This document shows, in pieces, positions 23,270-34,442 of a stretch of 64,000 nt of DNA. The position numbers were made by a program, and so were the translations under genes. The stretch's first letter is position 1, and the number at the start of each line of letters is the position of its first letter. The notes under the pieces are model-generated. The model did no database searches, was not told the origin of the DNA, and was given only the letters and a program-made list of their open reading frames with translations. This DNA comes from Diplolepis rosae (lineage: Eukaryota; Arthropoda; Insecta; Hymenoptera; Diplolepididae): assembly GCA_030998225.1 (NCBI GenBank), contig JAPYXD010000701.1, positions 8,602,501 through 8,666,500 of the forward strand, written 5' to 3'.

Positions 23270-23491
23270 CTCCATACCACGTCGATTCCTCCAGCGCACC
23301 CACTTGTTGAAGCCGGGTCGCCAGTAGTCGATGAAGTATTCTTCCGTGTATTCGACGCCTTTCCCATTCCCAAACCTTCCCTGCGTTCGGGTTGACGTTA
23401 TAACTCGTGGATTGTGCAGGTTCACTTCGAGGAATTCTTTTCCCTCTTTGGTCACCATGTTCCGTGGACACCATGCACCTCCACCTCTATC
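23270..23491 (-). CDS. Ddr: discoidin domain receptor, one internal exon (part of the F5/8C discoidin domain)
   Basis: A 222-bp phase-0 exon bounded by acceptor CTACGGCAG|GATAGAGG and donor ATGGAG|GTAAGTG. The 74 codons read GGGAWCPRNMVTKEGKEFLE, then a VNLHNPRVIT strand, TQGRFGNGKGVEYTEEY, and DYWRPGFNKWVRWRNRRGME. The AWCP, TQGRFGNG, EYTEEY and YWRPG motifs are diagnostic of the discoidin (F5/8 type C) domain of discoidin domain receptors, collagen-binding receptor tyrosine kinases with one transmembrane segment. The domain lies extracellularly near the N-terminus in the family. Signal peptide, second discoidin-like region and kinase exons were not found and are probably outside the window or hidden in long introns. 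Confidence 0.93.
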
Positions 23492-23790
23492 CTGCCGTAG
23501 CCTTTTGAAAAACATACATATATATTAATACTGTTAGAAAGTACTTGAAGATTTATACACTTTTTATTCGCAAGTGTAAATGCGATTCCTTACATGTATT
23601 CGGGGTATTTCAAGGCAAAATTAGCCGTTGAATTTCATTTGAGGAAAAATTGGACGGACAAAATATTTGATGTGTAGCTTTAAAGTAAGGAAATGGATTC
23701 TTATGAATGAAATGAGTCACATAGGTGTTAAATACAGCATCTTTATTTGTTGACAAAAGTAAAATTAGAATGACTGAAATATTATTTTAT

Positions 23791-24445
23791 GGGTAACACC
23801 ACTGTAGAATTTTCAAAAAATCATTTTTTCTTTTATTGGCTTAAAAGATGCTTTGAACATTCTAAAATATGAGGCAAAAAGTCCTGGGAGAGCAGATTAA
23901 TGGTAAGAGTTTTGTGAGAGAAGAATTTTTTCAGGTGTTCATGTCTATAACACGTTTCAAAACTTCAAACGTGTTTTTCTCGAAATATAGTTTTTCAGAA
24001 CGGCACGCAGCATAACTTTAAAAATTTTCAATCTGTTTATTTGAAAATTTAACCTCAACTTTGAAATAACATTTCAAAGTGAACCACGTAGGGGATTTTC
24101 GCTTAGTTAATTTAAACAATATTTATTATCAAGCGACTGTCATTTTCTTTTGTGAAAATTGAACGACTTTATTCAAACACTCGCCAATTACACAAAAATC
24201 AATATTTCTAAAATCCCCTAGGTGGTTCACTAGCTACACTCGTGCAGATCGCCTCAAATTCAACATGCCTCGGGAGAATTGCTGCAGTGTCGCCATTTTG
24301 TAATATTTTCCTGCAAAATTTTTTTGTGATAAACTTAAATATATGTTCAATAAGTACCCCAAGTATTATTTCTCTATCACCTTTCCTTTTGCCCAAAAAA
24401 AATGTAAAAAAACGCTTTTTTTAGGTCCTTACAGTGGTGTTACCC
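23791..24445. mobile_element. GGGTAACACCACTGTA-ended non-autonomous element
   Basis: 655 bp with 16-base perfect inverted ends GGGTAACACCACTGTA. No coding region is recognisable and no clear target duplication is seen. It contains a smaller element at 24079-24230. It lies about 300 bases upstream of the Ddr exon on its own strand, so probably in an intron. Confidence 0.8.
24079..24230. mobile_element. 152-bp GTGAACCAC-ended MITE nested in the element above
   Basis: Left end GTGAACCACGTAGGGGATTT; right end reads AAATCCCCTAGGTGGTTCAC. The inverted ends match over about 20 bases with one difference. No coding capacity. Confidence 0.8.
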
Positions 24446-25744
24446 CTAAAGGTAGAAAAAATTTATTTTATAATGTACAGAAAATTTGGAAAATTAAAAT
24501 ACAATGCCTTCGAAGATTTCATCGTTACTTATACTGCAAAACTCTATCCTACGTTAACAACTAGCATAAATGCTCTGTATTGTGGCTTTATTGATACTTA
24601 GAACAATGTACTTAATTTCATCTTTTCACTCCTCAATGGTCTTGGAGTACTTTGCATAAAATTTTTCTTTCATATATTCTGGAGAGAATTATTCGGACGT
24701 AATCTTAAGCGCCACGTTGTTGAATAATAGCAAATTTATTTTTGTCACATCCCATGGGACACCCTGTATGCATGTATTTTAACAATTATACTGCAGTATA
24801 ATAAATAAAGTAGAGTGGAATAAATCAAGCAGACGACAAAAATTGTACTCTATACGTTTTTCTGTTTGAACCACTAAAATTAAAATATTTAATTAAAAAG
24901 AAAATTTTTTATTTACAATACAAAATTCAATTGAATAATAGTACAAGGTAAAATTTTATTTTCGTATAAAAAATGTTTGCGTCTAAAGTCAAGTATGAAT
25001 TTCATTATTTCTCGTAACGTTTATTCTTGAACCCTCGTAAAGACGAAGAGACAATATCTTAATTTAAAATGCGAGATTTTTAATTCAACAGAAACGAGAA
25101 TTCTGTCTCCGTGGAAATATTTCAGCCATTTCGTTGAGGACCCTATCATCCACCAGCATACCCGCATGCAAACAATACACCAGTGAATTTCACTGAAAGC
25201 GTTTGCGGTTAATTAGGCAGAAATCCTGTTAACAATGTCATACCATCCCTAACTGCGTTTCCTACATTAAAATTTTGATACCGAATTATTTTTACTTATT
25301 TCACACACTTTCAACTACTTTACGACACTAATTAATAAATTTGAATTTCTTCACCGATTTGTTGCAACTTAATCTAAAGTAATAATTAGTACGTTAATCT
25401 TTCTAAATCAATTAACGAAGAAACAACACCTAGAAAAAGAATATACTTATAATATCACCATACCATTTCGTTAAATTAAGCAAAATCTCTGGTTGATTCA
25501 AACAAAATTTGATTGAATTAAATGGACTATTTATTTAAATAAGGGAAAAAAGGTGTAAATGGTCAAAATCGTTACAGAATTTTGCACGTAGATTGAAAAA
25601 TAAGTTTGAATGTTGCAAACTCTAAATTTGGTATTTATGTCTATAGATTTTACGCTCAACGCAGAGGCAAATGGTGTGACAAATAGAGCCCTGGAACTTT
25701 TTCTACAACAAAAAAGTGTAGCACTCATTCGGAATCGACAGTTT
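24446..25744. other. AT-rich sequence; possible transposon end near 24770
   Basis: GGGACACCCTGTAT near 24758-24771 resembles the CACCCTG-TA ends of the elements at 19218 and 32212, so a Tc1/mariner-type remnant may end here. No transposase residues were found. A less AT-rich part at 25030-25260 has no open exon. No gene recognised. Confidence 0.4.
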
Positions 25745-26611
25745 CCTTTTTTTTAAAAAAACACTAATAGTCGCTGTTGATTGTTTTTTCTTTTTCCAAA
25801 TAGTCGATGGACAATATGCTACTGGAATCCCAAAAAACAGAAGCTATAACCTTTCCAGCCGTTTGTTGTGTCTTTGCTCGCTCTGGTGCAGTTTCATCGG
25901 GTCCTACCCACTGTTTTGCTCGTTGCTTCGATTATGTTGTCTAGTGGTAGACCCATGTTTCACCAATGGTCTCTATTCGGCGCAAAAAATCGCTTGGACT
26001 ACGGTTAAAAAGGTCCAAACAAGTTCTTGAATGACGAATTTTTCGGAGTTTTTGTTCGATTGTTAGTAAACGCGGTACTCATTTTGCGGTTAGTTTTTCC
26101 ATGTTCAAATGATCATGCAAAATTTTAACCACTGACCCAATTGATATGCCTGCGGCCTCAGCTAACTCACGCAGTTTCACTTTTGGATCATCTTATACGA
26201 TGTCATAGATTTTTCCGATGATTTCGGGAGTGGTAACGTCTTTTGGCCTTCTCGATCGTTCAGCATCATTGTTGCTCGTACGACAACATTTGAATTCACC
26301 AATCCACTTCTCAACCATTTTCCTGAATGGAGAAGTTTCCCCCTAACATTCATAAAGACACTTTATTGTCTGTATGGTGTTTTTTCCCAGTAGGAAACAG
26401 TGTTTAAACAGCACACGAAATTCATTTTTATCTATTTTAATAAAACAATAAAAAATTTTTCGCTTCTATCATCTGTAACTTTAAAAGTAAAAAATTGAAT
26501 TGACTCAAATTCTGTCGGCTGTCGTCTAAAAGATTGTACTTAATGGGAAAAATATGAAAATGTAATTTGTGGTGCCATCTCTATGTTAACCTACGGACTT
26601 ATTGAACTCCC
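25745..26611 (-). pseudogene. mariner fragment, 5' TIR present, 3' part lost
   Basis: The right (5') end reads inward GGGAGTTCAATAAGTCCGTA with TA outside. The minus-strand frame starts MDKNEFRVLFKHCFLLGKN, continues TTPEIIGKIYDIV, an HTH (LRELAEAAGISIGSVVKILH), VPRLLTIEQK, FLRRIETIGETWVYH and VIASVFWDSSSILSIDYLEK, and stops at TINSDY. At least four in-frame stops break it, and the first catalytic Asp is Gly (IGETW). The second and third Asp regions are deleted. Confidence 0.87.
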
Positions 26612-26701
26612 TAGTAAAACTTCGTAGGCATATTTTTTAATGTGTGGAGAATCGACTGAAAAGATTGAAAAAAATACGAATTTTTGAAGAATATACACGT
26701 A

Positions 26702-28446
26702 CCACTGTGGGCAAAAACTGAGGTGAATTTATAATTTAAACTTCGCGGGCAAACCGATTCGGGCAAACTCTTTTATTTTAATGTTGGTCCTACTGTTAAT
26801 GACATCTGTGCCAAATTCCATGTCAATGTCATCACAACGCTTGTGTTTTCTAAACGACTAAAAGTGATTTTTTCGATTTTTACAATGTCTGAATATGTTG
26901 AGCAAAAAAGTGCCATTAAATTTTGTTTGTGGAATGAAATTTTAGTTGCGGAAACGTTCAGAATGTTGCAGAAGGTCTTCGGTGATTTGACCATGTCGCA
27001 GAAAAATGTTTATACGAGGTCTGTCCGGAAAGTATCAGGCCTACCTTTATATCCCCGCGTCATAGTGTTCGAGCGACCTCTGCGGGGCATGAACGTCAAC
27101 AGTAAAGCCTCACGAACCTATCGGTTGCTTGCTGACATCTGCCGGACGTATAGTTCATGCGCAGCGTGTCTTTGTTTTGTGATTGTTAAAAATGACTGAA
27201 AAACAAGATCAACAAATTTGCTTCAAATTTTGTTTTCAACTCGGAAAAACGAGTTCGGAAACTATTCACATGATGCAGAAGGCCTTTGGGAATGAGTCTA
27301 TGAACAAAACACGAATAAAAGAGTGGTATAATCGTTTCAAAGGAGGCCGCGCTTCTGTTGATAGTGATTCTTGTTCTGGCCGACTTTCAACGACAAAAAC
27401 ATTGGATAATATTGAGCGGGTGCGACTTGCGATTGAAGGTGATCGTCGATTAACTGTTCGTGAACAAGAAAATGATCTCGGAATACCGAAAACTACTGTT
27501 TGGGAAATTTTGAACAAGATTTTAGGAATGACTCGCGTATCGGCGGTGACTGGCTTCTTCACCACGATAACGCGCCAGCGCATTCATCGAAACTTGTGCA
27601 GCAATTTTTGGCAAAACACAAGATTGTACAGCTCCGACAGCCTCCGTACAGTCCCGACATAGCCCCCTGTAATTTTTGGCTGTTTCCAAAACTCAAAAAA
27701 CCACTCAAAGGACAGCGATTCGATGACAAAACGACAGTTGAAAATAATGCGACGAGCCATCCCTAAAAGTGAGTTCCAGGATTGTTTCGAGAAGTGGAAA
27801 TATCGCTGGAACCGTGTTATTCAATTAAGTGGGGATTAACTTGCAGGATGCCACCCGCCCGATGATGAAGAATAACACCAGCGCGGAGATATAAAGGTAG
27901 GCCCGATACTTTCCGGACAGACCTCGTAAGTGGTACAAAGACTTCAAAGAAGGCAGAGAACGTGTTGATGACTTGGAACGCAGGGACCCTGCTGACACTA
28001 TTGGCATTTCAAGTGGATCACTCAACACCGTTTCAAAAAATATTTTGGGCAGACAACTCGTGGTTTTTGCATCACGATAATGCGCCGTCTCACACTGCAC
28101 TCGTTCTTCGTAACCATTTTGCCAAAAACTCAACGCATATCGTTCCACAACCACCATATTCGCATGATTTGGCTCCGTGTGACTCCTGGCTATTCCCCAA
28201 ACTCAAAAGACCACTCCGAGGACACCGTTTTGACACGATTGAAGAGACACAAGCTGAATCGAGGAAGGCTCTGAAGGCAATTCCGGAAATCGAATTTAAC
28301 AAGTGTTTCGACGATTGGAAAAAACGTTGGCATAAGTGCATTATATAGGGAGGGGATTACTTTGAAGGGGATAAAATTGATTTGGATAAATAAATAAAGA
28401 TTTTTCACGTTATAACAAAATTCACCTTAGTTTTTTTCCACAGTAG
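26702..28446 (+). mobile_element. mariner element, internally deleted, carrying a second mariner
   Basis: Ends CCACTGTGGGCAAAAACTGA and its near complement TTAGTTTTTTTCCACAGTAG, flanked by TA (26700-26701 and 28447-28448). The coding part starts MSEYVEQKSAIKFCLWNEIL at 26885 and is cut after SQKNVY by the inserted element 27015-27926. It resumes KWYKDFKEGRERVDDLE and, after SGSLNT, jumps past the first catalytic region to FLHHDNAPSHTALVL and QPPYSHDLAPCDSWLFPK, ending near 28347 (KRWHKCII). The first Asp and about 100 residues are missing, so it is non-autonomous. Confidence 0.9.
27015..27926 (+). mobile_element. second mariner nested in the first, internally deleted
   Basis: 912 bp, inverted ends CGAGGTCTGTCCGGAAAGTA, flanked by TA (27013-27014, 27927-27928); removing it and one TA restores the outer reading frame NVY-KWY. 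The transposase starts MTEKQDQQICFKFCFQLGKT at 27192, with an HTH (RLTVREQENDLGIPKTTVWE), then fuses after KILGMTRV to the second-Asp region in another frame (DWLLHHDNAPAHSSKLV). The third catalytic residue is Asn (YSPDIAPCNFWLF). It is dead both by deletion and at the active site. Confidence 0.92.
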
Positions 28447-28774
28447 TATTTACCCCCTTAAATTGAATCTTATTCAAGCAAACTATCCTTGGCTACCTAA
28501 AATAAATCCATTGCTTGATAAATAAAAAATTTTCTAAATCATTAAATGAACAAATTTGTTCTGAATAAGCGAAAATATCACTTTATTATTCAAAAAGTGA
28601 CTTTTCACGAGTCATTATATTTATTTACAGCAAATACATCTATCAGCATACATACTTATACATATAAAACTTACTCAAAATAGAAAAATCGTGTTATTTA
28701 CATGAAACTTACAAAAAACGAAAGAAAACAGTATGGATGATTTTAAGTCCACAGTTTCTTGAATGATAAATTTG
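28447..28774. other. 3' flank of the serine protease homologue
   Basis: AT-rich; holds the likely poly(A) signal at 28620-28625 and nothing else recognised. Confidence 0.5.
28620..28625 (-). terminator. candidate poly(A) signal AATAAA
   Basis: AATAAA on the minus strand about 150 bases after the stop codon of the protease homologue's last exon. Position fits a 3' UTR signal, but in AT-rich DNA this hexamer is common by chance. Confidence 0.4.
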
Positions 28775-28966
28775 TCAGCCCTCAGTGAAAATTCCGTTTC
28801 TATTTAGTTCCCTTAATGATCGAAGCAATGCTTCGTAGATGTACTGCTGGATCACTGGATCTTGAATTTTTGTGCATGTGACGGCAATATTTTGATCGTT
28901 AATAAAACGTCCCGAAAGGATTCCTATTAAATTTTTATTTTTAAATACAGGACTCCCAACGTCCTT
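28775..28966 (-). CDS. serine protease homologue, last exon (catalytic Ser replaced)
   Basis: Follows acceptor TTTTTAATTCTAG and runs 64 codons to TGA at 28775-28777. It begins KDVGSPVFKNKNLIGILSGR, then INDQNIAVTCTKI and a C-terminal helix (YIYEALLRSLREL). In active chymotrypsin-fold proteases this place reads GDSGGP or GDSGSP; here it is KDVGSP, so the nucleophilic Ser is Val and the preceding Gly is Lys. That marks a non-catalytic serine protease homologue (SPH). SPHs in insects act as cofactors, binders or venom proteins; nothing here tells which. No transposon damage is seen in the exon, so the substitution may be functional rather than decay. Confidence 0.8.
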   Translation of the reverse strand, partial: KDVGSPVFKNKNLIGILSGRFINDQNIAVTCTKIQDPVIQQYIYEALLRSLRELNRNGIFTEG

Positions 28967-29041
28967 CTAGAATTAAAAAGATTCGTTTTAGAATATAAAA
29001 ATGTCAAAAGTCAGAATAATAATTGTGATAAAAATGCCTAC

Positions 29042-29158
29042 ATCACTAAAAATTGCATTTTTACTTTTTGGCCTCACAATCAATGGTCGGTACTCTCTAT
29101 AATTGTTCAAATTTTCCTCATTACATACATCATAAGGAATATTAAAAACGTCCATATA
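29042..29158 (-). CDS. serine protease homologue, penultimate exon
   Basis: A 117-bp phase-0 exon after acceptor AATTTGCCTTGCAG, ending ATT TTT AGT GAT before the weak donor GTAGGC. It reads YMDVFNIPYDVCNEENLNNY and ends KSKNAIFSD, matching the segment of trypsin-like proteins that leads to the first C-terminal-barrel Cys. It is joined to the last exon by a 75-base intron; reading through would hit TAA, so splicing is required. The Cys that normally sits just before GDSGG is absent here. Confidence 0.72.
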
Positions 29159-30599
29159 CTGCAAGGCAAATTTTATTTTGTTTTTAATTTACTATATTAT
29201 AATATACAGAGTAGCCACTAGTGGATTGCAGAATAGGAACATAGTATTAAGATCCACTCGTGGCCGCTTTGTATATGAGAAAATCTACAAAACTTTTAAC
29301 TTTTGAGCATCCGGGTATAAAATCAATTAATCGAGGAACATCATCAAATAAGAGTTTTTTCTAATCGATATGAAAATTTATTTTTATAATCTACTAGACA
29401 TATACTTGAAGGATATATGAAGTAGAATGATGTGCCACTGATTGATTATGAAATACAGTCTTTCATTGCTGGGGAAGTACGTTTTTATAAAAATGAAAAA
29501 TTTTAACATTTTTTTTTAAGTCTTGCTTATGATTTAGTTATTCTCAAATGGCGTGAGTCTACATACCAATAAATATCAATTATATAAGTCAAACAAAAAC
29601 AATAAAAAAATCATTTTTTGTTTTGAAGTCAAAAGTTCTGTGGATGTACTCATATATATATATATATATGTATTTTAATTTTTTAGACTCAAAGAAAAAC
29701 ATAATTCAATATTTAAGAGTATAAGGAAAGTGACTCTTCAGAGAATTAAGAATTTTCTAACGCTATTTATCACTTATCGACTTTTAAGTTACTATTATAT
29801 TTTACCTGTAAACTCACATCCATGTAAAATAGGATATTAATTTTAGATTATTTATGTAATTTAAGAAATTTTTAACTCGATACCTCATTTTGCGTAGACA
29901 TGAACTTTAACAAAAAGTATTGTCAAAGTAGGAATCTGTGAGTGATACATAGCCTTAAGGCAGGAAAACAAAACTGTTGTCAAGTATTCATGCTTATACT
30001 ATCATCTTATACAAATTTATCCAAAAAGTCTCCTTTTCTTACTCTTACCTTATATCTCAAACATTAAACAAGAATATTGATCAAAGTTTAGTATCAATAT
30101 TATTTATAAAATTGCTTTTAAACGTACGCAATGGCTACGCGAATTTTCACAAAATGCAAGTAACCGAAAAGTCTCAAATTCAGAAACATCAATTTCTTCC
30201 TGAGGAAACCAGTATGCACGCCAGAAGCTAGTTTGGATTTTCATCTTTAAAAGAAAAAAATATAACCAAGTAAAAATTATTGCAATCAAATTGGAATTTT
30301 GAGCTGTGGGAAGAAAGAGAAATGATTAGTCACTAACTTAAGAATTGGACCAGGAAATTAGAGGGTTCGACTAACTTTTTTCCGAATGTTCATCCGCATT
30401 TCCTGAACTCCAATCTTAAGGAAATAAAGATTTACCAAATTTAGTTTTTTATCGCAATGCATATAGCACTTAATTATGTTTTTCTGATACATCATTAGAA
30501 ATTTTCTGAAATTCACAATGCTCTCTAAAATTGAATCAGTGCATAGTCGCTGATTCTTAGTGAGCTGTGCTGATTTAAACTTAAAAACTATTTTCAAGA
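29159..30599. other. intron of the serine protease homologue; (TA)n at 29651-29669
   Basis: AT-rich, with one TA dinucleotide run. I looked for the missing central exon (the part that should hold the GWG-like segment) and found no convincing candidate; the frame at 30104-30289 was considered and rejected. Confidence 0.45.
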
Positions 30600-30721
30600 A
30601 AACGTATCTTAAATTTGCTGAAGATTGACTGAAAGTTTTCTACAAATTACAAAACTCAACTGGAATTTTCCAAATTCATCTTAAAATTACGAAACTATAA
30701 CAAAATTTCCAGTTACATGTA

Positions 30722-32007
30722 CCAGGGGTGTTAGCTGAAGTTTTCCGGTTTTTTCAATAAAGAAAACACTTAATTCTCAAGGGAATCTCAAAAAAAATTT
30801 ATTCAAAGTATTGACCATTGGATTCTACACATTTTGCCCATCTTTCAGGCAAATCATGGATACCATTCCAAAAAAACCTTTTCTCTTTCAAGGCAAACCA
30901 TTCGACGAGCCATTTTTCGACTTCTTCAAAATTGGCGAAGCGCTGCTCTGCGAGTGAGTGTCCCATCGATGCGAAAAGGTGATAGTCGGACGGGGCGAGG
31001 TCTGGATAGTACGGCGGGTGCGATAATATTTCCTAATTCAATGCTTTTAATGTGTTCTTCACCACTTTAGCGGTATGAGACGGTGCGTTGTCATGTTGTA
31101 GGATACTTTGCCATGTCTTCGGGCCCATTCCGGCCGTTTTTCGATCAACGCATGATTCAAATTGATAATTTGTTGTCGGTAGCGATCCGTATTCACCGTC
31201 TCACCAGGTTTTAATAACTCGAAGTACACCACACCACACTGGTCCCACCAAACACAGAGCATTGTTTTACGACCAAAGCGATTTGGCCTTGGAGTCGATG
31301 GGCCGACCTCAGCAGGTGAAAGTCATGATTTTTTCCGCTTCGGGTTCTCGAAATAAATCCATTTTTCGTCCCCCGTGACAATTCGATGCACAAAAGATTT
31401 CCTTTCGAACCGTTGAAGCAGCATTTCACAAATGGTTTTCCAATTTTCCATTCGTCTATCGTTCAGTTGGTGTGGTACCCATTTTCAATACTTTTGGATT
31501 TTTCCCATGGCTTTTAAACGTTGGCAAATTGCTCCTCGGGTCACATCTAGTGTTTGTGCCAATTGTTGTTGCCATTGGGATGGGTCTTCATCCAATAACG
31601 CCTGCAATTCCTCGTCTTCGAACTTTTTTGCTGCACCAGGATGTTTATTGTCTGTTAAATCGAAATCTCCACTTTTAAATTGACGAAACCATGTCTCACA
31701 TGTTCTAATCACTGGAGCATGTTCACCATAAGTTTCTACCAGCAATCGATGAGCTTCAACTGCTTTTTTCTTTTGATGAAATAAGAAAAGCAAGGAATGC
31801 CTCAAATGCGATTTACTTGGAACGAAACTCGACATATTCACTGAGGTAAACAACTATGATGCTATTATTTGGGCAGAATGTAATCGTCTATTTTTGAAGG
31901 TTATTGTCCATAGAAAAATATGACATAGATGCCAAATCATAGAAATGTATACATATCTCTAGCGACATCTATGAGTAAAATCGTCAAATTTCAACTAACA
32001 CCTCTGG
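30722..32007 (-). mobile_element. mauritiana-like mariner, complete with TIRs
   Basis: 1286 bp with inverted ends CCAGGGGTGTTAGCTGAA and CCAGAGGTGTTAGTTGAA (read inward) and TA at 30720-30721 and 32008-32009. The size and intact ends fit a full-length mariner. Confidence 0.95.
30799..31835 (-). pseudogene. mauritiana-like mariner transposase, several frameshifts
   Basis: Starts MSSFVPSKSHLRHSLLFLFH, has CETWFRQFKSGDFDLTD and an HTH (QLAQTLDVTRGAICQRLKAM), then [16 protein letters not shown] sequence, LCVWWDQCGVVYFELLKPGE, INLNHALIEKRPEWARRHG and a C-terminus DLPERWAKCVESNGQYFE ending at TAA 30799-30801. These motifs are those of Mos1-like (mauritiana subfamily) transposases, about 345 residues. 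Pieces lie in at least two frames. The second-Asp segment is damaged and the third-Asp segment reads HPPYYPDLAPSDYHLF. Confidence 0.92.
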
Positions 32008-32211
32008 TAATTATATAAAGCATAACTTTTCACGCAATTTGACTATACTAAAAATACTGATTTTCCTTAAATTTATCTTAATTTTACGAAATTGTATTAG
32101 GTGTACAACTTTTCTTTCGCCGTTTTTCCCAAAAATTTGAGGCTTTATTCTTAAAAAGCGATTACCTATTTATGATTCAAAGTACTGATCGTCGCTAGTC
32201 ACTACTTTATA

Positions 32212-33055
32212 CAGGGTTTTCCAATTAGAGTTTTCATTTTGAATAACCCGCTATTTTGGCAGCTGTCATTTTTTGACAGATGATAACTAAAAACAATGCC
32301 ATTAATAAAAATGGAACGATACACGCTTCAAGAACGCATTGAAATTGTTAAAATTCACTACAAAAATGCATGAAAATGAACCTGAATTTCTCCAAAAAAT
32401 CATCATGAGCGATGAGGTTCATTTTCAGCTTAGAGGCTACGTTAATAAGCAGAATTGTCGCATTTGGCGCTCGGAAAACCTAAAAATGATTATTGAAAAA
32501 CCTCTCCATCCGCAAAGTTTAACTGTTTGGAGCGGTTTTTGGGCAGGAGGGATCATTGGGCCTTATTTATTTGACAATGAAGCTGGAGCTGCTGTTTCGG
32601 TAAATGGATTGCGTTATTGAACCATGATAAATGCAGTTTTATGGCCAAAATTGGAAGATATGGATGTGGACGATGTATATTTCAAACAAGACGGCGCTAC
32701 GTGCCACACGAGTGGCGAAACCATCGGTTTCCTGCGTGAAAAGTTTCCAGGCCTAGTGATTTCTCGAAACGGTGATTACAATTGGCCGCTGAGATCATGC
32801 GATTTAACACCTCTAGACTTTTTTCTTTAGGATTAAGTGAAAGATAAGGTTTGTGCTGATTCTCCTCAGTCAATTTAAGAACTCAAGAAGAAGATTCGTG
32901 CGAAATATCGACGAAATAGAGCCCCAAATGTGGGACAATTTCATGAAAAGAGCATGGTCCTGGAAACGTAGCCGTGGAGGCCATATGAAAGATATTATTT
33001 TTCATTATTAATGGCAAACCTTCCGCTCTTGAATAAAATAAAAATCAAATGATTT
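32212..33055 (+). mobile_element. DD41D element, internally deleted, right end lost
   Basis: Left end CAGGGTTTTCCAATTAGAG after TA. The transposase starts MERYTLQERIEIVKIHYKNA at 32311 and jumps at once to the catalytic part: EFLQKIIMSDEVHFQLRGYV, WSGFWAGGIIGPYLF, an in-frame TGA, FKQDGATCHTSGETIGFL, NWPLRSCDLTPLDFFL then TAG, ending GGHMKDIIFHY near 33011. 41 residues separate the second and third Asp. The second HTH is deleted. No right TIR was found; it gives way to mariner sequence near 33055. Confidence 0.86.
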
Positions 33056-33398
33056 TTCCCAAAAAACAAGCGTTTTTCTTTCTTTCTTTCTTCTTTCTGG
33101 CAATTCTCGGATACCATCTTAAAAAACGATGCGTTTTTTGAGGCCATCGATCGAAAACAAAATGGTAGTCGGAAAAAGCAACGTCTGGAGAGTACGGCGG
33201 GTGGGGTAAGGCCTCCTATTTCAGCGTTTTCAAGCATGTCCTAACCGGTCTTGCGAAATGTGACTGGACATTGTCGTGCTGGAGGATAACTTTGTCGTGT
33301 CTCTCTTGGTACTGTGCCCGTTTCTCCTTCAATGCTCGGCTCAAACGCATCAATTGCGTTCGATACCGATCCCCTGTGATGGTTTCACTTGGTTTTAA

Positions 33399-33493
33399 CA
33401 CTTTGTTGACCGGCAATTTTACACAGAAACTATGCCATGTCACCGGCTATTGACCGGCAATGACTTGTTAACTCGTCACCGGTCAGTAAAGTG
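33399..33493. mobile_element. 95-bp piggyBac-type MITE with TTAA duplication
   Basis: TTAA at 33395-33398 and 33494-33497 flank inverted ends CACTTTGTTGACCGG and CACTTTACTGACCGG (read inward). It interrupts the mariner coding frame cleanly. An internal TGACCGGCAATGACTTG segment repeats the end motif. Confidence 0.92.
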
Positions 33494-33844
33494 TTAACAG
33501 CTCATAATGTACCACACCGAGCTGTTCCCACCAAATGCAGAGCATAACCTTGGCACCGTTAATATCCGGGCATTCCCCATGATTTTCTGCACTTGGGATT
33601 ATCGTAATGGACCCATTTTTCGTCGCCGGTCACAATGCGATGTAAAAACCCTTTTCGATTCTGTCTTTGAAGCAGCTGTTTACAAGTAAATAAATGTCGT
33701 TCAACATCTTTCGGCTTCAACTCGTACGGAACCCAAGTTCTTTGCTTCTGAATTATTCCCATGGCTTTTAGGCGTTTCGAAATGGCTTGTTGAGTCACTC
33801 GCAATGATTCTGTTAATTCTTCTTGCGTTTGGCACAAGTATTAA

Positions 33845-34442
33845 GGAAGTTCTATCGTAAAACGAATTAACGGTCAGAAAAGGATGAAACGTGAAAGATA
33901 GTTATTTAAATGCATAAAAATGAATTAGTCAAATTTTCAAGACTCCAGGGTACCTGTGAGCTAAGACATTTTAATAAATATTTTCCGTCATTTAACATGT
34001 GCTCTTATGGACAACTGCCTTTTCATTGTATTCAATTACCTACCATACATTTATTAACGGAAAAATATCTAAAAAACATTTCTAGCTTGCAATATTGTTA
34101 GAAGGGTACTTGTAAATCGATGAAAATGGAGATAAATGTTACAAAAATCATGATATTGAGTGATAATGTAGTAGATATGGCAACACCGCAACCGAGTATA
34201 CGTTGGTAGGTTATGGCGTGCTATTCAAAACGAAACATTGAGTCTACATACACGTTTGCCCTGTCATAGTATTCACACCTGAATCCCTTAGACTTATAAT
34301 CTAATTCAATAAAATGCCTCTTATGATGCCAAGTTTAGAAGGGACACTAAAAAAAGCGAGGTGGTGTTGCTACATCAACTACCTCGTGAGTCAACTGCAC
34401 GAAATGTTTTGTTCTGACTAGCTATGTACCGATAGAACCTCC
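33845..34442. mobile_element. 598-bp piggyBac-type non-autonomous element with TTAA duplication
   Basis: TTAA at 33841-33844 and 34443-34446; inverted ends GGAAGTTCTATCGTAA and GGAGGTTCTATCGGTA. It interrupts the mariner transposase between ELKALLA and CQTQEEL. The interior has no transposase similarity; the 63-residue open frame at 33910-34101 has no known motif. Confidence 0.92.

Noticed and set aside
30104..30289. Minus-strand frame considered as the missing central exon of the protease homologue
   Set aside because: No GWG-like motif and no suitable donor; the phase does not fit both neighbours.
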